This document shows positions 43,110 to 52,172 of a stretch of 64,000 nt of DNA, in pieces. The notes beneath the pieces are model-generated. The model had not been told where the DNA came from. It was given only the letters and a program-made list of their open reading frames with translations, and searched no databases. The DNA is from Nitrospirota bacterium (GTDB lineage: Bacteria; Nitrospirota; Thermodesulfovibrionia; Thermodesulfovibrionales; Dissulfurispiraceae), in contig JAMCVZ010000041.1 in NCBI GenBank assembly GCA_023476565.1, positions 1 to 64,000 on the forward strand, written 5' to 3'. Both the position numbers and the translations under genes were made by a program. The number at the start of each line of letters is the position of its first letter. The first letter of the stretch is position 1.

Positions 43110-44456
43110 TCATTCAGGAAAAATGAAATAAAAGTTGTTTCCATAGTGTGTGGCCTCGTAGCCGACCACGCCCCCGTGTATTTTGACGGCGTTCTTTACA
43201 AAGGCAAGGCCGTGCCCTGTTCCCGGTTTGTCCACGGTATTGGAGCCGCGGTATTCCTCTTCGAAGATCTTCTCCCGCTCTTCGGGTCTGATATGCGGTC
43301 CGGTGCTGAAGACGTTATACTTAACCCCGTTTCTGCCGGGGCCTAAGAAATCTTTTATGACCTCACGGCCGTACGATATGTACTTCTTCCGTTCGCCCGA
43401 CTCGGCAACCGCTTCCTGGGTATATTTAAGGGCGTTCGAGAACAGATTGGCATACACTTGCGATATCAGCCCGACATCCACAACGCTTATTATCTCCTCT
43501 TCCGGTATGCCGCTGAGCCGGTCATCGATTTCGATCCCCGCGTCCCTGAATTGTTCTGCGAAACGCTCCAACTGGGGCTGGATTACATCCCTTTTCATGT
43601 TGACACGCCTGGTCCGCAGGGTAAGCCGCCCCTGGTCGAAATGGCTTCTGCGGAACAGGGTCTCAAGGAAGAGGGTTATGTTCCGGTAATGCTTTTCTAT
43701 ATTCTCATACTCCTCCGTCAGGCTGTGATTGACATCGGTCAGCTCTGATAAAATGCGCTTTACACGGTCCCTGTCACAGGTCTCATTTAAGAAACACCCG
43801 GCAAAGTTTTTTTCTATCTCTATATTCTTCGCTATCTTTCCTTTTAATCGCCTCAGAAAGAGCTTATATACCATGTTGGGTACGATCACATTATGCTCGA
43901 TATCGGCAACAAGGGTGCGGATAAATCTCAGGTGCTCGATGTTTTTTTCGACGAGGAACCGGTTGTGTATGTTAAAGCCTATCCTGTTTGCAAATTTCTC
44001 GAAGAAGAGTTTGTGGTGAGGCCCCAGGCCGGTAGCGGGGTAAATCTCGAGCAGCCCCAGTACATCGTTGCTGGTTTTAAAAGGGAGCTGGGCAATAAGG
44101 AACTTCTTGCCGCGGACGGTCAGCACAAGACCGTCCCTGCCAGTATAATAAGGCTGCTCTCCGGGATGAACCTCGGGGGGAGGAGGGGTATGCAATCCGT
44201 GCTCCGGGTCCTCCGTTTTCGCGACAAGCGCTATAGTGTTGACCCTCGGCTCCATAATATAAAGCCGGGCCTCGAGATTGAAGAACGCCCTGGGTATGGT
44301 CACACATAAGTTGTAGAAATCCCCTATGTCGTCAAATTCCTGGGCCAGATCGAAAAAAGTCGCCAACGCGCTGCTTTCCGTCTGTGAAAAGTCATACTGC
44401 CTGAAGTCGTTCTTCTTGCTTTCAATGCGGTCCAGTATATATTTCAGCGTAGCCAT
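43110..44456 (-). CDS. GAF-domain histidine-kinase-like ATPase
   Basis: The 448-residue soluble protein has a GAF-like domain over about residues 25-170, a helical segment (about 175-285) and an HATPase domain at the C-terminus. The ATPase part shows VYANLFSNALKYTQEAV (N-box), a diverged G1 region near FLGPGRNGVKYNVF, and PGTGHGLAFVKNAV (G2). A standard HisKA H-box is not obvious, so autophosphorylation may use another His or be absent. It starts at MATLKYIL. Confidence 0.75.
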   Translation of the reverse strand: MATLKYILDRIESKKNDFRQYDFSQTESSALATFFDLAQEFDDIGDFYNLCVTIPRAFFNLEARLYIMEPRVNTIALVAKTEDPEHGLHTPPPPEVHPGEQPYYTGRDGLVLTVRGKKFLIAQLPFKTSNDVLGLLEIYPATGLGPHHKLFFEKFANRIGFNIHNRFLVEKNIEHLRFIRTLVADIEHNVIVPNMVYKLFLRRLKGKIAKNIEIEKNFAGCFLNETCDRDRVKRILSELTDVNHSLTEEYENIEKHYRNITLFLETLFRRSHFDQGRLTLRTRRVNMKRDVIQPQLERFAEQFRDAGIEIDDRLSGIPEEEIISVVDVGLISQVYANLFSNALKYTQEAVAESGERKKYISYGREVIKDFLGPGRNGVKYNVFSTGPHIRPEEREKIFEEEYRGSNTVDKPGTGHGLAFVKNAVKIHGGVVGYEATHYGNNFYFIFPE

Positions 44457-44790
44457 GATCTCTAATTTAGAAGCCCTTCCTGCGTCATTTTGACAGGCAT
44501 CGTATTACCCAACTCTCCCCAACTCCCTGTCAGGCGTTAAAGGCTCAGGGGATCCGGCTGTAATGAGCCTCCAGTCCTTCCCGATAAGTTTGAATGCGTT
44601 ATCAGGTATCAGTCCGGGAGCTGTCTCTTTAAACATATTCCGCTCCACCTTTCAAACGGCTGCTCGCCGCCGCCTATATAATTCTATCAGAAATAGACCG
44701 GAATTAGGCTTTTCATAAAAGACAAAAACATCCCGTGTGCGATCAGGTCCGACAATCGTATGCGCCGCACCCGGTCAGGAGAGAGCGGGC

Positions 44791-44917
44791 GGACACGATG
44801 AAAGGGAGCAGCCGCTCAACCAGCTCCTGAGCGAGATGGACGGGTTCGACCCCTATGAGGAAGTGATCGTTATGGCGGCAACCAACAGGCCGGGACGTGC
44901 TTGACCCCGCGCTCCTC
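44791..44917 (+). pseudogene. FtsH protease remnant (AAA second region of homology)
   Basis: Frame 1 from 44791 reads [19 protein letters not shown] and goes on to [12 protein letters not shown], the FtsH segment after Walker B. One extra G near 44891-44894 shifts the frame. DVLDPALL then continues in the next frame to 44917. No start, Walker A or protease part is present. It lies within the 586-base gap between the GAF kinase gene and the hsp20 gene. The rest of that gap shows no gene. Confidence 0.8.
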
Positions 44918-44956
44918 ATTAAGGGAATCCCTTTTTGACTCCGTGGACGACGTAAT

Positions 44957-44984
44957 TTGACATCCGTACTGTATCCTCTATAAT
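44957..44984 (+). promoter_or_regulatory. Sigma-70 promoter of the hsp20 gene
   Basis: TTGACA (44957-44962), a 16-base spacer and TATAAT (44979-44984) form a full-consensus promoter, starting transcription near 44991, about 50 bases before the Hsp20 start codon. I see no CIRCE element. Confidence 0.8.
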
Positions 44985-45042
44985 TAATATATAGGGTTTT
45001 GAGTGCCGTACATATCAACCAAGGACTTTCAGGAGGTGGGTT

Positions 45043-45528
45043 ATGGCAAAAAAGGAATCTAAAGAGGTTATGAAACCGGAACCGGCAAGGGCACTTTCTC
45101 CTGCCGAGGAGGTGGCGAGGCGGTTTGAGGACTTTTTCAGGAAGCCCTTTGCCCTCATGGGTCCGTCATGGTGGCCGAGGAGAATATTCGAGGTGGAAGA
45201 GATCGCCCCGTCAGTGGACATCTTCGAGGATAACGGGGATGTTGTGGTAAAGGCAGAATTGCCCGGAATAAAAAAAGAGGACATCGAGGTAAATTTTACC
45301 GACCACATGATCACCATCTCCGGGGAAAAGAAAAAGGAAGAAAAGACCGAGGACAAGAATTATTACAGGGTGGAGCGCTCATACGGTTCCTTTACCCGTT
45401 CTTTTGAAATACCTTCCGAGGTACAGACCGACAAGGCGAAGGCGCACTTTGAAAATGGTGTTCTTGAGGTAAGAGTGCCGAAAACCGAAGAGGCCAGGAA
45501 GAAGTCCCAGAAGGTTCCGATCGAGTAA
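45043..45528 (+). CDS. Hsp20/alpha-crystallin small heat-shock protein
   Basis: A 161-residue small heat-shock protein. The alpha-crystallin domain spans about residues 55-150: PSVDIFEDNGDVVVKAELPG at its start and the closing motif AHFENGVLEVRVPK. It holds unfolding proteins in an ATP-independent way as an oligomer. The N-terminal part has the family's aromatic and Pro-rich stretch (GPSWWPRRIF). The C-terminal I-x-I anchor motif is not obvious. AGGAGGTGGG precedes the ATG, with a strong promoter upstream. Confidence 0.95.
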   Translation: MAKKESKEVMKPEPARALSPAEEVARRFEDFFRKPFALMGPSWWPRRIFEVEEIAPSVDIFEDNGDVVVKAELPGIKKEDIEVNFTDHMITISGEKKKEEKTEDKNYYRVERSYGSFTRSFEIPSEVQTDKAKAHFENGVLEVRVPKTEEARKKSQKVPIE

Positions 45529-45628
45529 TTATCCGAAGATGACTTCCGGATACCGTCCTCGGATATTTTCCGGGCAATCGCCATGATGGGCGCGATGGTC
45601 ATGCTCCCGGAGGGTTAGGAGCACAGTC

Positions 45629-48016
45629 CTACGCCAAAGTGACAATAGTTACTCCGTTGCCCCCCTCCTGCAACTCTCCGCTCCTGTGTTGTTTGACAAG
45701 AGGGTGTCCTTCCAGATGCTCGCGCACAGCCCTGAGCAGAATACCGGCGCCCATCCCGTGGACAATCGTAACCTCGGAGAGCCCTGCCAGCGCTGCGTGA
45801 TTGAGAAAGGGCTCAAGCCTTGAGAGCGCTTCATCAACCCTCAGCCCTACAAGATTTATTCTCGATGAAACCGTCTCATCAGGCCTGCTGATAGAGGCAG
45901 TGTGCTCTTTTACATCCACAGTTTTTCCCTTTTTGAATCTTACGTCCGATGCAGGCACTTCGATCTCCTTGGCGCCGGCCCTTACTTTCAACCTCTTATG
46001 CTTCCTGTCGATCTCCACGACCGATGCATCATAGCCGAGCGCTTTGATGAATACCACATCCCCTTCTTTTATATCCTCTATGCCGGGCGCCCCTGTATCG
46101 TACTCCCTGAGCTTTGCCGCAATCTCTTCCTGTCTGGCTGCAGCCTGCCTGATCGCCTCACGCTGCGCTGCCCTGTCCTTTTTCCTTGCCTCTTCGAGCA
46201 GTGCATACATCTGCCGTTTGACATCGGAAATGACGTCAGAAGCTTCCTGGTAAGCCCGGGCGAGCAGCTCTTTCTGCCGGCTTTCGGCCCCGGACAGTAT
46301 TCCTTCGACGCTCCTGCTCTTCTCTTCCAGTTCCGCCCTTTGCTTCACAAGATATTTCATCTCATTTTCATACCAGGCCCTCTTTTCGTTCAAATCCGCT
46401 ATCAGGTTGTCGAACTCCACCTTTATGCCGCTCAGCATGCCTTTTGCCGAATCTATGATGCTGTCCGGCAGCCCGTATTTTCGCGCTATCTCCAGGGCGT
46501 GGGACTGCCCCGGCTCACCCGACCTCAATTTATACAGGGGAGTAAAGGTCTTTTGATCGAATTCCATCGAGGCGTTGAGCATGCCTTCCGTCCTGTGCAC
46601 GAATCCTTTTATATCCGTCAGGTGCGTGGTGGCGAACGTGAGCGCCCCGCTGCTCCGCAATTCCTTCAAGACCGCGCACGCGAGCGCGGCCCCCTCATCG
46701 GGGTCCGTGCCTGTGCCGAGCTCATCGATCAGCGCCACTGTCTTTGCATCGGCCTTTTTCAGGATTCCGGAAATATTGGAGATGTGCGCGGAGAACGTAG
46801 AAAGATCGCCCTCTATAGACTGTTCATCGCCGATATCGATAAGCAGGTTATGGACGAGCGGGAAGCTCGATGACGAGCCGGCGGGTACGGGCATGCCGGA
46901 CAAAGCCATAAGCAGGAGCAGCCCGACTGTCTTGATGGCGATAGTTTTACCCCCTGCATTCGATCCGGTTATCACCATCACCGTCGTAGCGCCGCCGAGC
47001 CGGATTTCGAGCGGTACGACCTCGCGCGTGCTACCGGCCCTTCTGAACGCGAGCGTCAGGAGGGGATGACGCGCGTCCGCGAGGCTGATAGCGCCCGCTT
47101 CATTTATCCGCGGTATCTGCATATGCAGCCGTTCGGCGAATTGCGCGATGCTGCTGAGGACATCGAGATAGACGATAATCCCGTATTGGTATTCGAGCTC
47201 ATCGGCGGCAGCCCTTATATTTGAACTGAGATTCCTCAAAATCCGTATTTCCTCGGCCTTCTGCCCGGCAATGAGATTTTCAAGCTCATTGGAGAGATTG
47301 ATAATGGCGAGCGGCTCGACAAATGCGGTTTCGCCCGATTTAGAAACATCATGGACAATGCCCGGCACCTGTCCCTTGGAATCCATCCTGACCGGGACAA
47401 CCCACCTGCCCGACCTCGTCGTAATAAAATCGTCCTGCAGGAATACGGCCACATGCCCGTCTCTAACCATCTCATCGAGCCTCTTCCTTATCCTGCTCTC
47501 CTGCTTTCTCACCTGCGCCCTCAATTCGGAGAGCGAGAACGAGGCGCTGTCGAGGATATTTCCCTCGCTGTCGACGGACCGTTCGAGTATCTTTAAAATA
47601 TCGGGGAATCCGGCCAACCCCGCTGCAACCTCTTTCAGGAACGGGAGGTCCCCTTCCTCGCCGAGCTGCAGGGATATTTCCGCCATGATATTCAGGACAG
47701 GAATAAAAGCCGATAACTCGTGCGGGTCGAGCACAGCGCCTTCGGGCCGGGTCTTTGCGAGCAGCGGTAATATGTCCGAAAACCGGGACAGCTTGAGAGG
47801 CCTGCTCTCCTGGATTATTCTCATTACCTCCCGCACCTGCCCGAGCCTCTTCTCGATGCCGGCTTTCGTACCGAGCGGACGAATATCCATAATGGATGCC
47901 CCGGAGGCATCGCTGTGCGAGTAAGCCGAGATTATCCCGAGGAGTTTGTCGAACTCGAGAAGCTTGAACGAGGGCGCCGCAATCCTGGTGCTGCCGTCTG
48001 CTGCGGGAAGGTCCAT
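45629..48016 (-). CDS. mutS2: MutS2 endonuclease/ATPase with Smr domain
   Basis: A 795-residue protein. The helical core and ATPase show Walker A ITGSNAGGKT, ALIDELGTGTDPDEG (Walker B) and FATTHLTDIKGF. A long coiled-coil clamp follows (about residues 520-640). The C-terminal Smr nuclease domain has NLVGLRVDEALSRLEPFL and VTIVHGMGAGILL. There is no N-terminal mismatch-recognition domain, so it is MutS2 rather than MutS. MutS2 suppresses recombination and acts on stalled, collided ribosomes. It is nearly the standard length. Confidence 0.95.
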   Translation of the reverse strand: MDLPAADGSTRIAAPSFKLLEFDKLLGIISAYSHSDASGASIMDIRPLGTKAGIEKRLGQVREVMRIIQESRPLKLSRFSDILPLLAKTRPEGAVLDPHELSAFIPVLNIMAEISLQLGEEGDLPFLKEVAAGLAGFPDILKILERSVDSEGNILDSASFSLSELRAQVRKQESRIRKRLDEMVRDGHVAVFLQDDFITTRSGRWVVPVRMDSKGQVPGIVHDVSKSGETAFVEPLAIINLSNELENLIAGQKAEEIRILRNLSSNIRAAADELEYQYGIIVYLDVLSSIAQFAERLHMQIPRINEAGAISLADARHPLLTLAFRRAGSTREVVPLEIRLGGATTVMVITGSNAGGKTIAIKTVGLLLLMALSGMPVPAGSSSSFPLVHNLLIDIGDEQSIEGDLSTFSAHISNISGILKKADAKTVALIDELGTGTDPDEGAALACAVLKELRSSGALTFATTHLTDIKGFVHRTEGMLNASMEFDQKTFTPLYKLRSGEPGQSHALEIARKYGLPDSIIDSAKGMLSGIKVEFDNLIADLNEKRAWYENEMKYLVKQRAELEEKSRSVEGILSGAESRQKELLARAYQEASDVISDVKRQMYALLEEARKKDRAAQREAIRQAAARQEEIAAKLREYDTGAPGIEDIKEGDVVFIKALGYDASVVEIDRKHKRLKVRAGAKEIEVPASDVRFKKGKTVDVKEHTASISRPDETVSSRINLVGLRVDEALSRLEPFLNHAALAGLSEVTIVHGMGAGILLRAVREHLEGHPLVKQHRSGELQEGGNGVTIVTLA

Positions 48017-48026
48017 ACCGAAAGCG

Positions 48027-48383
48027 TCAGTCCCCCTTCACAAAGATGGACAGGACTATGCTGACAAGGCTGATTACCAGGCCCCCCCAGAACGCCGCGC
48101 CGAAACCTGACACATGGAATCCCAGTTTCAGGCCCCCGGATACGGCGCCGGTCAGCCAGAGCATAAAGGCGTTGAGCAGAAGGGTAAACAGGCCCAGCGT
48201 CAGGATGAGCAGCGGGCAGGTCAGGAGCTTCAGCACCGGCCGCACAAAAGCATTCAGGACCCCGAACACCAGCGCCACAAGCAGCAGGGCTGCCGGAGTG
48301 CCGGTATAGGTGATGCCGGATACCACCCGTGTGGACACCCAGAGTGCGACGGTATTAATGAATAATCGGATAAGAAAATGCAT
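48027..48383 (-). CDS. Phage-holin-4_2/YvlD-type small membrane protein
   Basis: A 118-residue protein with four hydrophobic helices: LIRLFINTVALWVSTRVV, ALLLVALVFGVLNAFVRPVL, LLILTLGLFTLLLNAFML and FWGGLVISLVSIVL. The NAFVRPVLK...LGLF pattern is that of the YvlD/'phage holin family 4' group, whose function in bacteria is unclear. It is ten bases upstream of mutS2 and probably co-transcribed with it. Confidence 0.88.
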   Translation of the reverse strand: MHFLIRLFINTVALWVSTRVVSGITYTGTPAALLLVALVFGVLNAFVRPVLKLLTCPLLILTLGLFTLLLNAFMLWLTGAVSGGLKLGFHVSGFGAAFWGGLVISLVSIVLSIFVKGD

Positions 48384-48410
48384 TGCTTAACCTTTCTTTT
48401 ATTAAAAAAT

Positions 48411-48650
48411 AACCACAGGGGCGCAGAGCTTTAAAATCCTGAATTCCAAACAAATTCTAAATTCAAATAGTACTACTCCGGCACTGAGAGCCCCCGCTTT
48501 CCGGCATTCCTGTTCCCACGGGAATGACATTAAAAAAACACGGTCCGAAAAACCAAACGTCGGAGCAGTAATAGTTCAAACGTTTTTTGAATTTGCATAT
48601 TTGAATTTGTTTAGGGTTTAGCATTTGGGATTTAGGATTTCTCATAATCT
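48411..48650. repeat. A+T-rich palindromic repeat (family C, copy 2) with family-D arm
   Basis: The segment opens with ACCACAGGGGCGCAGAGC, a single family-D arm. AAATTCTAAATTCAAATAG and later TTGAATTTGTTTAGGGTTTA with GGATTTAGGATTTCTCAT match the repeat at 25676-25805. Between the arms is about 100 bases of unrelated sequence. No gene is visible. Confidence 0.7.
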
Positions 48651-48670
48651 CTCTATTTAGAGCATACCAT

Positions 48671-48877
48671 ATGTTCACAGCATATAAAAGAAGCATAGGG
48701 ACAAGCACGGTTAGATACCCCGGGAGCCCCCAGTTCCACGATTTTATTTTTGAGCATGAGGCTCCTCGCACCGGGTGCAATAAGATGCTGCTCAACACCG
48801 GGAGAATCTACCAGCAGGGCATACAGACCCGGACTATCCTCCTCACGATAGAGGATGCAACAAAAAAGGATAAATAG
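48671..48877 (+). pseudogene. Remnant of a PAS-type segment from a chemotaxis or sensor protein
   Basis: The 68-codon frame contains FIFEHEAPRTGCNKMLLNTG and TRTILLTIEDATKKD. This resembles the end of the PAS domain in CheR/PAS fusions, where a 'MLLNARRI...ILLAIEDITER' pattern is common. The rest of such a protein is missing and the first 20 codons match nothing. It lies 130 bases ahead of the GGDEF/EAL gene. A gene remnant is more likely than a short functional protein. Confidence 0.5.
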
Positions 48878-49009
48878 TTTACCGTTTAAGGTTTTCAGTT
48901 TTTAGCCGATTTAAGAACAGAGACTTGTAACTATACGCTTTTTCGAGTAAACTTGAAACTGGGCAATTAAAGCTTTAACTTTTTGTATTGACTGTAGCCT
49001 TTTATAACT

Positions 49010-50950
49010 ATGAGAAAAGCCGGAACAGACCGAAAAGACCTCACAACTCTCCGCAGAGAGGCCGAGAAAAAACTGCAGGAGCGGACCGGGAGGCTCCACG
49101 AGCTCTCCACCCAGGACATCAGGCGCCTTGTCCATGAACTCGGGACGTTTCAGATCGAGCTCGAAATGCAGAACGAGGAGTTGAGGAGGGCGCAGGAGGA
49201 GCTCAGGCGCTCCCTTGCCCGCGAGCAGGCCGCGCGCGCGGAGGCTGAAGAGGGCCGGAGGATACTTGATGCGGTTATGGAATATGTCCCTGAAGGTATC
49301 ACTATTGCCGATGCGCCTGACGTCAACATACGCATTGTAAGCAAATACGGGGTGCACCTCGTCGGCCACCCTAAAGAGATCATTGAGCATATCCCGGCGG
49401 AAAGCCATCCGGAGGTGTGGCAGATATTTCATCCGGACGGTGTGACTTTGGCCGCCCCAGACGAACTCCCCCTTACCCGTGCCGTAAAGCGGGGAGCAGT
49501 TGTCGCTGATGAGGAATGGATCGTCAGGCGTCCTGACGGCAAAAATATTCTGATCCTCTGCAATGCCGGCCCCATCAGGGACAGCGAAGGGAACATCGCC
49601 GGCGGCGTGATGGCCTGGAGGGATATCACTGAACGCAAGCAGATGGAAGAGGCCATGAGATACCAGGCGTACCATGACATTCTGACAGACCTGCCCAACA
49701 GGATGCTTTTTATGGACCATCTCGCCCTTGAACTGAACCAGGCGCGCCGCAACCGCACGGCGCTGGCCGTGATGTTTTTGGACCTCGATTATTTCAAAAA
49801 CATCAACGATACGCTGGGGCATAGCGTCGGGGATCAGCTCCTGAAGGAGGTCGCCGGGCGGTTGAAAGCCTGTGTTCGCGAATCCGACACGGTTGCCCGT
49901 ATCGGGGGGGACGAATTCAATATCTTGCTCCCTGACATTGCTCATACGGAATATGTAGCCGCAATAGCAAAAAAGATAAATTCGATCTTCAAAAGACCTT
50001 TTATAATAGAGAATCATGAGCTCCATGTAACTACCAGCATCGGCATCAGCATCTACCCTGAAGACGGCGGAGATTCCGAACCACTGCTCAAAAATGCCGA
50101 TATCGCCATGTACCATGCCAAGGAGGGGGGCAGGAACAATTACCAGTTCTATAACCCTATCATGAACATCAGGAGCATTGAGAGAATGACGCTCGAAAAC
50201 AGCCTGCACCGGATGATAGAGCACGGAGAACTGGTGCTGTACTACCAGCCCCAGTTGGACATCGGTTCACGGAAGATAATCAGCGCGGAGGCGCTGGTGC
50301 GCTGGCAGCATCCGGAACTGGGCCTGCTCAGCCCGGCGCAATTCATTCCTTTGGCCGAAGAGATGGGGCTCATTACGCCGATCGACGAATGGGTGCTGCA
50401 CACCGCCTGCGCACAGAACAGGGTATGGCAGAAAGCCGGATACCCGCCCATGCGCGTGACGGTGAATCTTTCCGCGCAGCGGTTCCAGCAGCCGAACTTT
50501 GTGGATACCATATCGCATGTGCTTTATGAGACCAGCCTTAAACCCGAGCTCCTCGAGCTTGAAATTACCGAAAGCACCGCCATGCAGAATATCAATCTCA
50601 CCATTGATAACCTGAGCAGGCTTGCCGGTATGGGCATCAGGGTCACCATGGATGATTTCGGGGCAGGCTGTTCATCATTGGGCCATCTCAAGAAAATGCC
50701 GGTCAAGAAGCTCAAGATCGACAGATACTTTATCAGGAGTCTTACGACAGACCCCGATTACCGGGCCATTGTCAACGCGGTGATCTCCATGGCGCATAAC
50801 CTCGACCTCGGAGTTGTTGCCGAGGGCGTGGAGACCAACGACCAACTGTCGTTCCTGAGCTCAAGCCACTGCGACGAGATGCAGGGATACCTGTTCAGCA
50901 AGCCGCTACCGGCAGACAGGTTCGAAAAAATGATAATGGTGCACAGGTAA
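49010..50950 (+). CDS. PAS-GGDEF-EAL cyclic-di-GMP signalling protein
   Basis: A 646-residue soluble protein. A coiled-coil N-terminus (about 1-80) and a PAS domain (about 85-210) are followed by a GGDEF domain with RIGGDEFNIL near residue 300 and an EAL domain (about 400-640). The EAL part has AEALVRWQHPE, ITESTAM, TMDDFGAGCSS and KIDRYFIR. Both catalytic signatures look intact, so it may make and degrade c-di-GMP. No close ribosome-binding site precedes ATG 49010, so the N-terminus is less certain. Confidence 0.93.
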   Translation: MRKAGTDRKDLTTLRREAEKKLQERTGRLHELSTQDIRRLVHELGTFQIELEMQNEELRRAQEELRRSLAREQAARAEAEEGRRILDAVMEYVPEGITIADAPDVNIRIVSKYGVHLVGHPKEIIEHIPAESHPEVWQIFHPDGVTLAAPDELPLTRAVKRGAVVADEEWIVRRPDGKNILILCNAGPIRDSEGNIAGGVMAWRDITERKQMEEAMRYQAYHDILTDLPNRMLFMDHLALELNQARRNRTALAVMFLDLDYFKNINDTLGHSVGDQLLKEVAGRLKACVRESDTVARIGGDEFNILLPDIAHTEYVAAIAKKINSIFKRPFIIENHELHVTTSIGISIYPEDGGDSEPLLKNADIAMYHAKEGGRNNYQFYNPIMNIRSIERMTLENSLHRMIEHGELVLYYQPQLDIGSRKIISAEALVRWQHPELGLLSPAQFIPLAEEMGLITPIDEWVLHTACAQNRVWQKAGYPPMRVTVNLSAQRFQQPNFVDTISHVLYETSLKPELLELEITESTAMQNINLTIDNLSRLAGMGIRVTMDDFGAGCSSLGHLKKMPVKKLKIDRYFIRSLTTDPDYRAIVNAVISMAHNLDLGVVAEGVETNDQLSFLSSSHCDEMQGYLFSKPLPADRFEKMIMVHR

Positions 50951-51099
50951 CCGCACGGCACAAGCCGGACAGCGCCGGACCAGCCGCTTGCCGATTTCCC
51001 TCATATCTGTGCAAAAAAATAAACCTTGCTTTTTATTCTCTTTTGTGTCATTATATTAATTGAGGTTTCAGAGGTTTTATAAACGTATATGAGAGACAG

Positions 51100-51130
51100 C
51101 CACGGAGACTTTTAGGTCCGTGGTTTTTTT
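51100..51130 (+). terminator. Leader hairpin/attenuator-like terminator upstream of the cold-shock gene
   Basis: CCACGGA (51100-51106), a ten-base loop and TCCGTGG (51117-51123) are followed by seven T residues, a standard intrinsic terminator. A TATATT/TATTAA box at 51052-51059 suggests transcription starts near 51065, giving a short leader RNA of about 65 bases. The cold-shock gene starts 55 bases further on. Confidence 0.75.
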
Positions 51131-51185
51131 ATTTTGTACAACGTGAATTCTGACGCTTTAATCTTTATATAAGGAGGTAAAAGAC

Positions 51186-51386
51186 ATGGCTAATGGAACA
51201 GTGAAGTGGTTCAACGAATCCAAGGGTTTCGGCTTTATCACCAGCGAAGACGGCAGTGACGTATTTGTCCACTATTCTTCAATTCAGAGCAATGGATTTA
51301 AGACTATCGCCGAGGGTGACTCAGTCAGCTTTGATACCGAAAAGGGACCGAAAGGCCCCAAGGCAACCAATGTAGTAAGACTGTAA
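51186..51386 (+). CDS. Cold-shock domain protein (CspA family)
   Basis: A 66-residue single cold-shock domain with both RNA-binding motifs: KGFGFIT (RNP1) and VFVHYSSI (RNP2). The opening [16 protein letters not shown] is typical. It acts as an RNA chaperone. AAGGAGGT lies before the ATG. It is bounded upstream by a terminator-like leader hairpin and downstream by a strong terminator at 51398-51433. Confidence 0.96.
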   Translation: MANGTVKWFNESKGFGFITSEDGSDVFVHYSSIQSNGFKTIAEGDSVSFDTEKGPKGPKATNVVRL

Positions 51387-51397
51387 TTGACCGACAG

Positions 51398-51433
51398 GAT
51401 TCCCCTTGCAGCAGCAGGGGGAATCTTATTTTT
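51398..51433 (+). terminator. Intrinsic terminator of the cold-shock gene
   Basis: GATTCCCC (51398-51405) pairs with GGGGAATC (51418-51425) across a short CAG-rich loop and is followed by TTATTTTT. It ends just before the ribosome-binding site GGAGGGG of the next gene. Confidence 0.85.
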
Positions 51434-51443
51434 GGAGGGGAAA

Positions 51444-51827
51444 ATGATAAGCAGAAACAACTATGCCAGAAAAATGGAATTGAAAAAGCAGATCAATCTC
51501 ACTGCCGGCCTGGTTTCCGAACGCTTTCCTGAAGTTTCAGGCATTGTAATTCAGATGACGTACTATCAGAGGGGAATAATCCCTGTTCTTATGGTGCGCA
51601 CGGTGAATGTCTTTCCTGCCTCTTATGCTTATTTCAAGATGGATTGTATGATCAAGGGATGTGAAGGCGGCGGCTTCGACCTGACTCCTGTAATTGCTCA
51701 CATGGTTAAAACGCATAAGAAAGTAAAAAAGGGGGAGCTCGTTTGTTCCGGAAATTACGACGTTCTGAGCAATGATCATGCAAGTATTGAGTACGCAATC
51801 ATGATGCAGTTCAACAGGGCGACCTGA
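51444..51827 (+). CDS. Uncharacterised 127-residue protein downstream of the cold-shock gene
   Basis: ATG 51444 follows GGAGGGGAAA. An extension to 51387 would run through the terminator and is rejected. The protein begins with a basic helix (NNYARKMELKKQINL) and continues as beta-rich sequence: SGIVIQMTYYQRGIIPVLMVRTVNV. It has one clustered Cys pair region (FKMDCMIKGCEGGGFDLT). I do not recognise a family. No signal peptide or membrane segment is seen. Confidence 0.7.
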   Translation: MISRNNYARKMELKKQINLTAGLVSERFPEVSGIVIQMTYYQRGIIPVLMVRTVNVFPASYAYFKMDCMIKGCEGGGFDLTPVIAHMVKTHKKVKKGELVCSGNYDVLSNDHASIEYAIMMQFNRAT

Positions 51828-51875
51828 TTATGGATATCCCGCAGGCTTCTTATTCCCCACCGCATATTCGGCAGA

Positions 51876-52172
51876 TCATCTTTTAACTCCCTTTCGCCTC
51901 TTTTTACCACACCCTCTTTTATGGGCTTCAATGAACTCCAGTTTCTCCTCTTTCCTCATCTTTTTTACCCTGCACTCCAGCTTCCTCGCCTCTGTCCCGT
52001 CTTTGCAGGCGACCACTCCCGCGAGTTCGAACGGGTTGAAGGCCCTGACGAACTTGCTGCCTCTGCCCTCTCTATGGGCCTTAAGACGCTCTTCCAAAGC
52101 GTTGCTGATGCCCGTGTATAAGCGATCACCCCTGCAGTTAAGGATGTAGAGGACCCATCCGTTTTCTCTCAT
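51876..52172 (-). CDS. GIY-YIG nuclease-domain protein
   Basis: A 98-residue protein of the small YhbQ/UPF0213 type: GWVLYILNCRGDRLYTGISN is the GIY-YIG variant (LYI...YTG), then LEERLKAHREGRGSKFVRAF and ACKDGTEARKLECRVKKM with the catalytic Arg and Glu. The tail is strongly basic (KRGCGKKRRKGVKR). The start codon overlaps the dUTPase stop (ATGA), so the two are coupled. The longer in-frame ORF reaching 52502 runs antiframe through dut and is not used. Confidence 0.88.
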   Translation of the reverse strand: MRENGWVLYILNCRGDRLYTGISNALEERLKAHREGRGSKFVRAFNPFELAGVVACKDGTEARKLECRVKKMRKEEKLEFIEAHKRGCGKKRRKGVKR

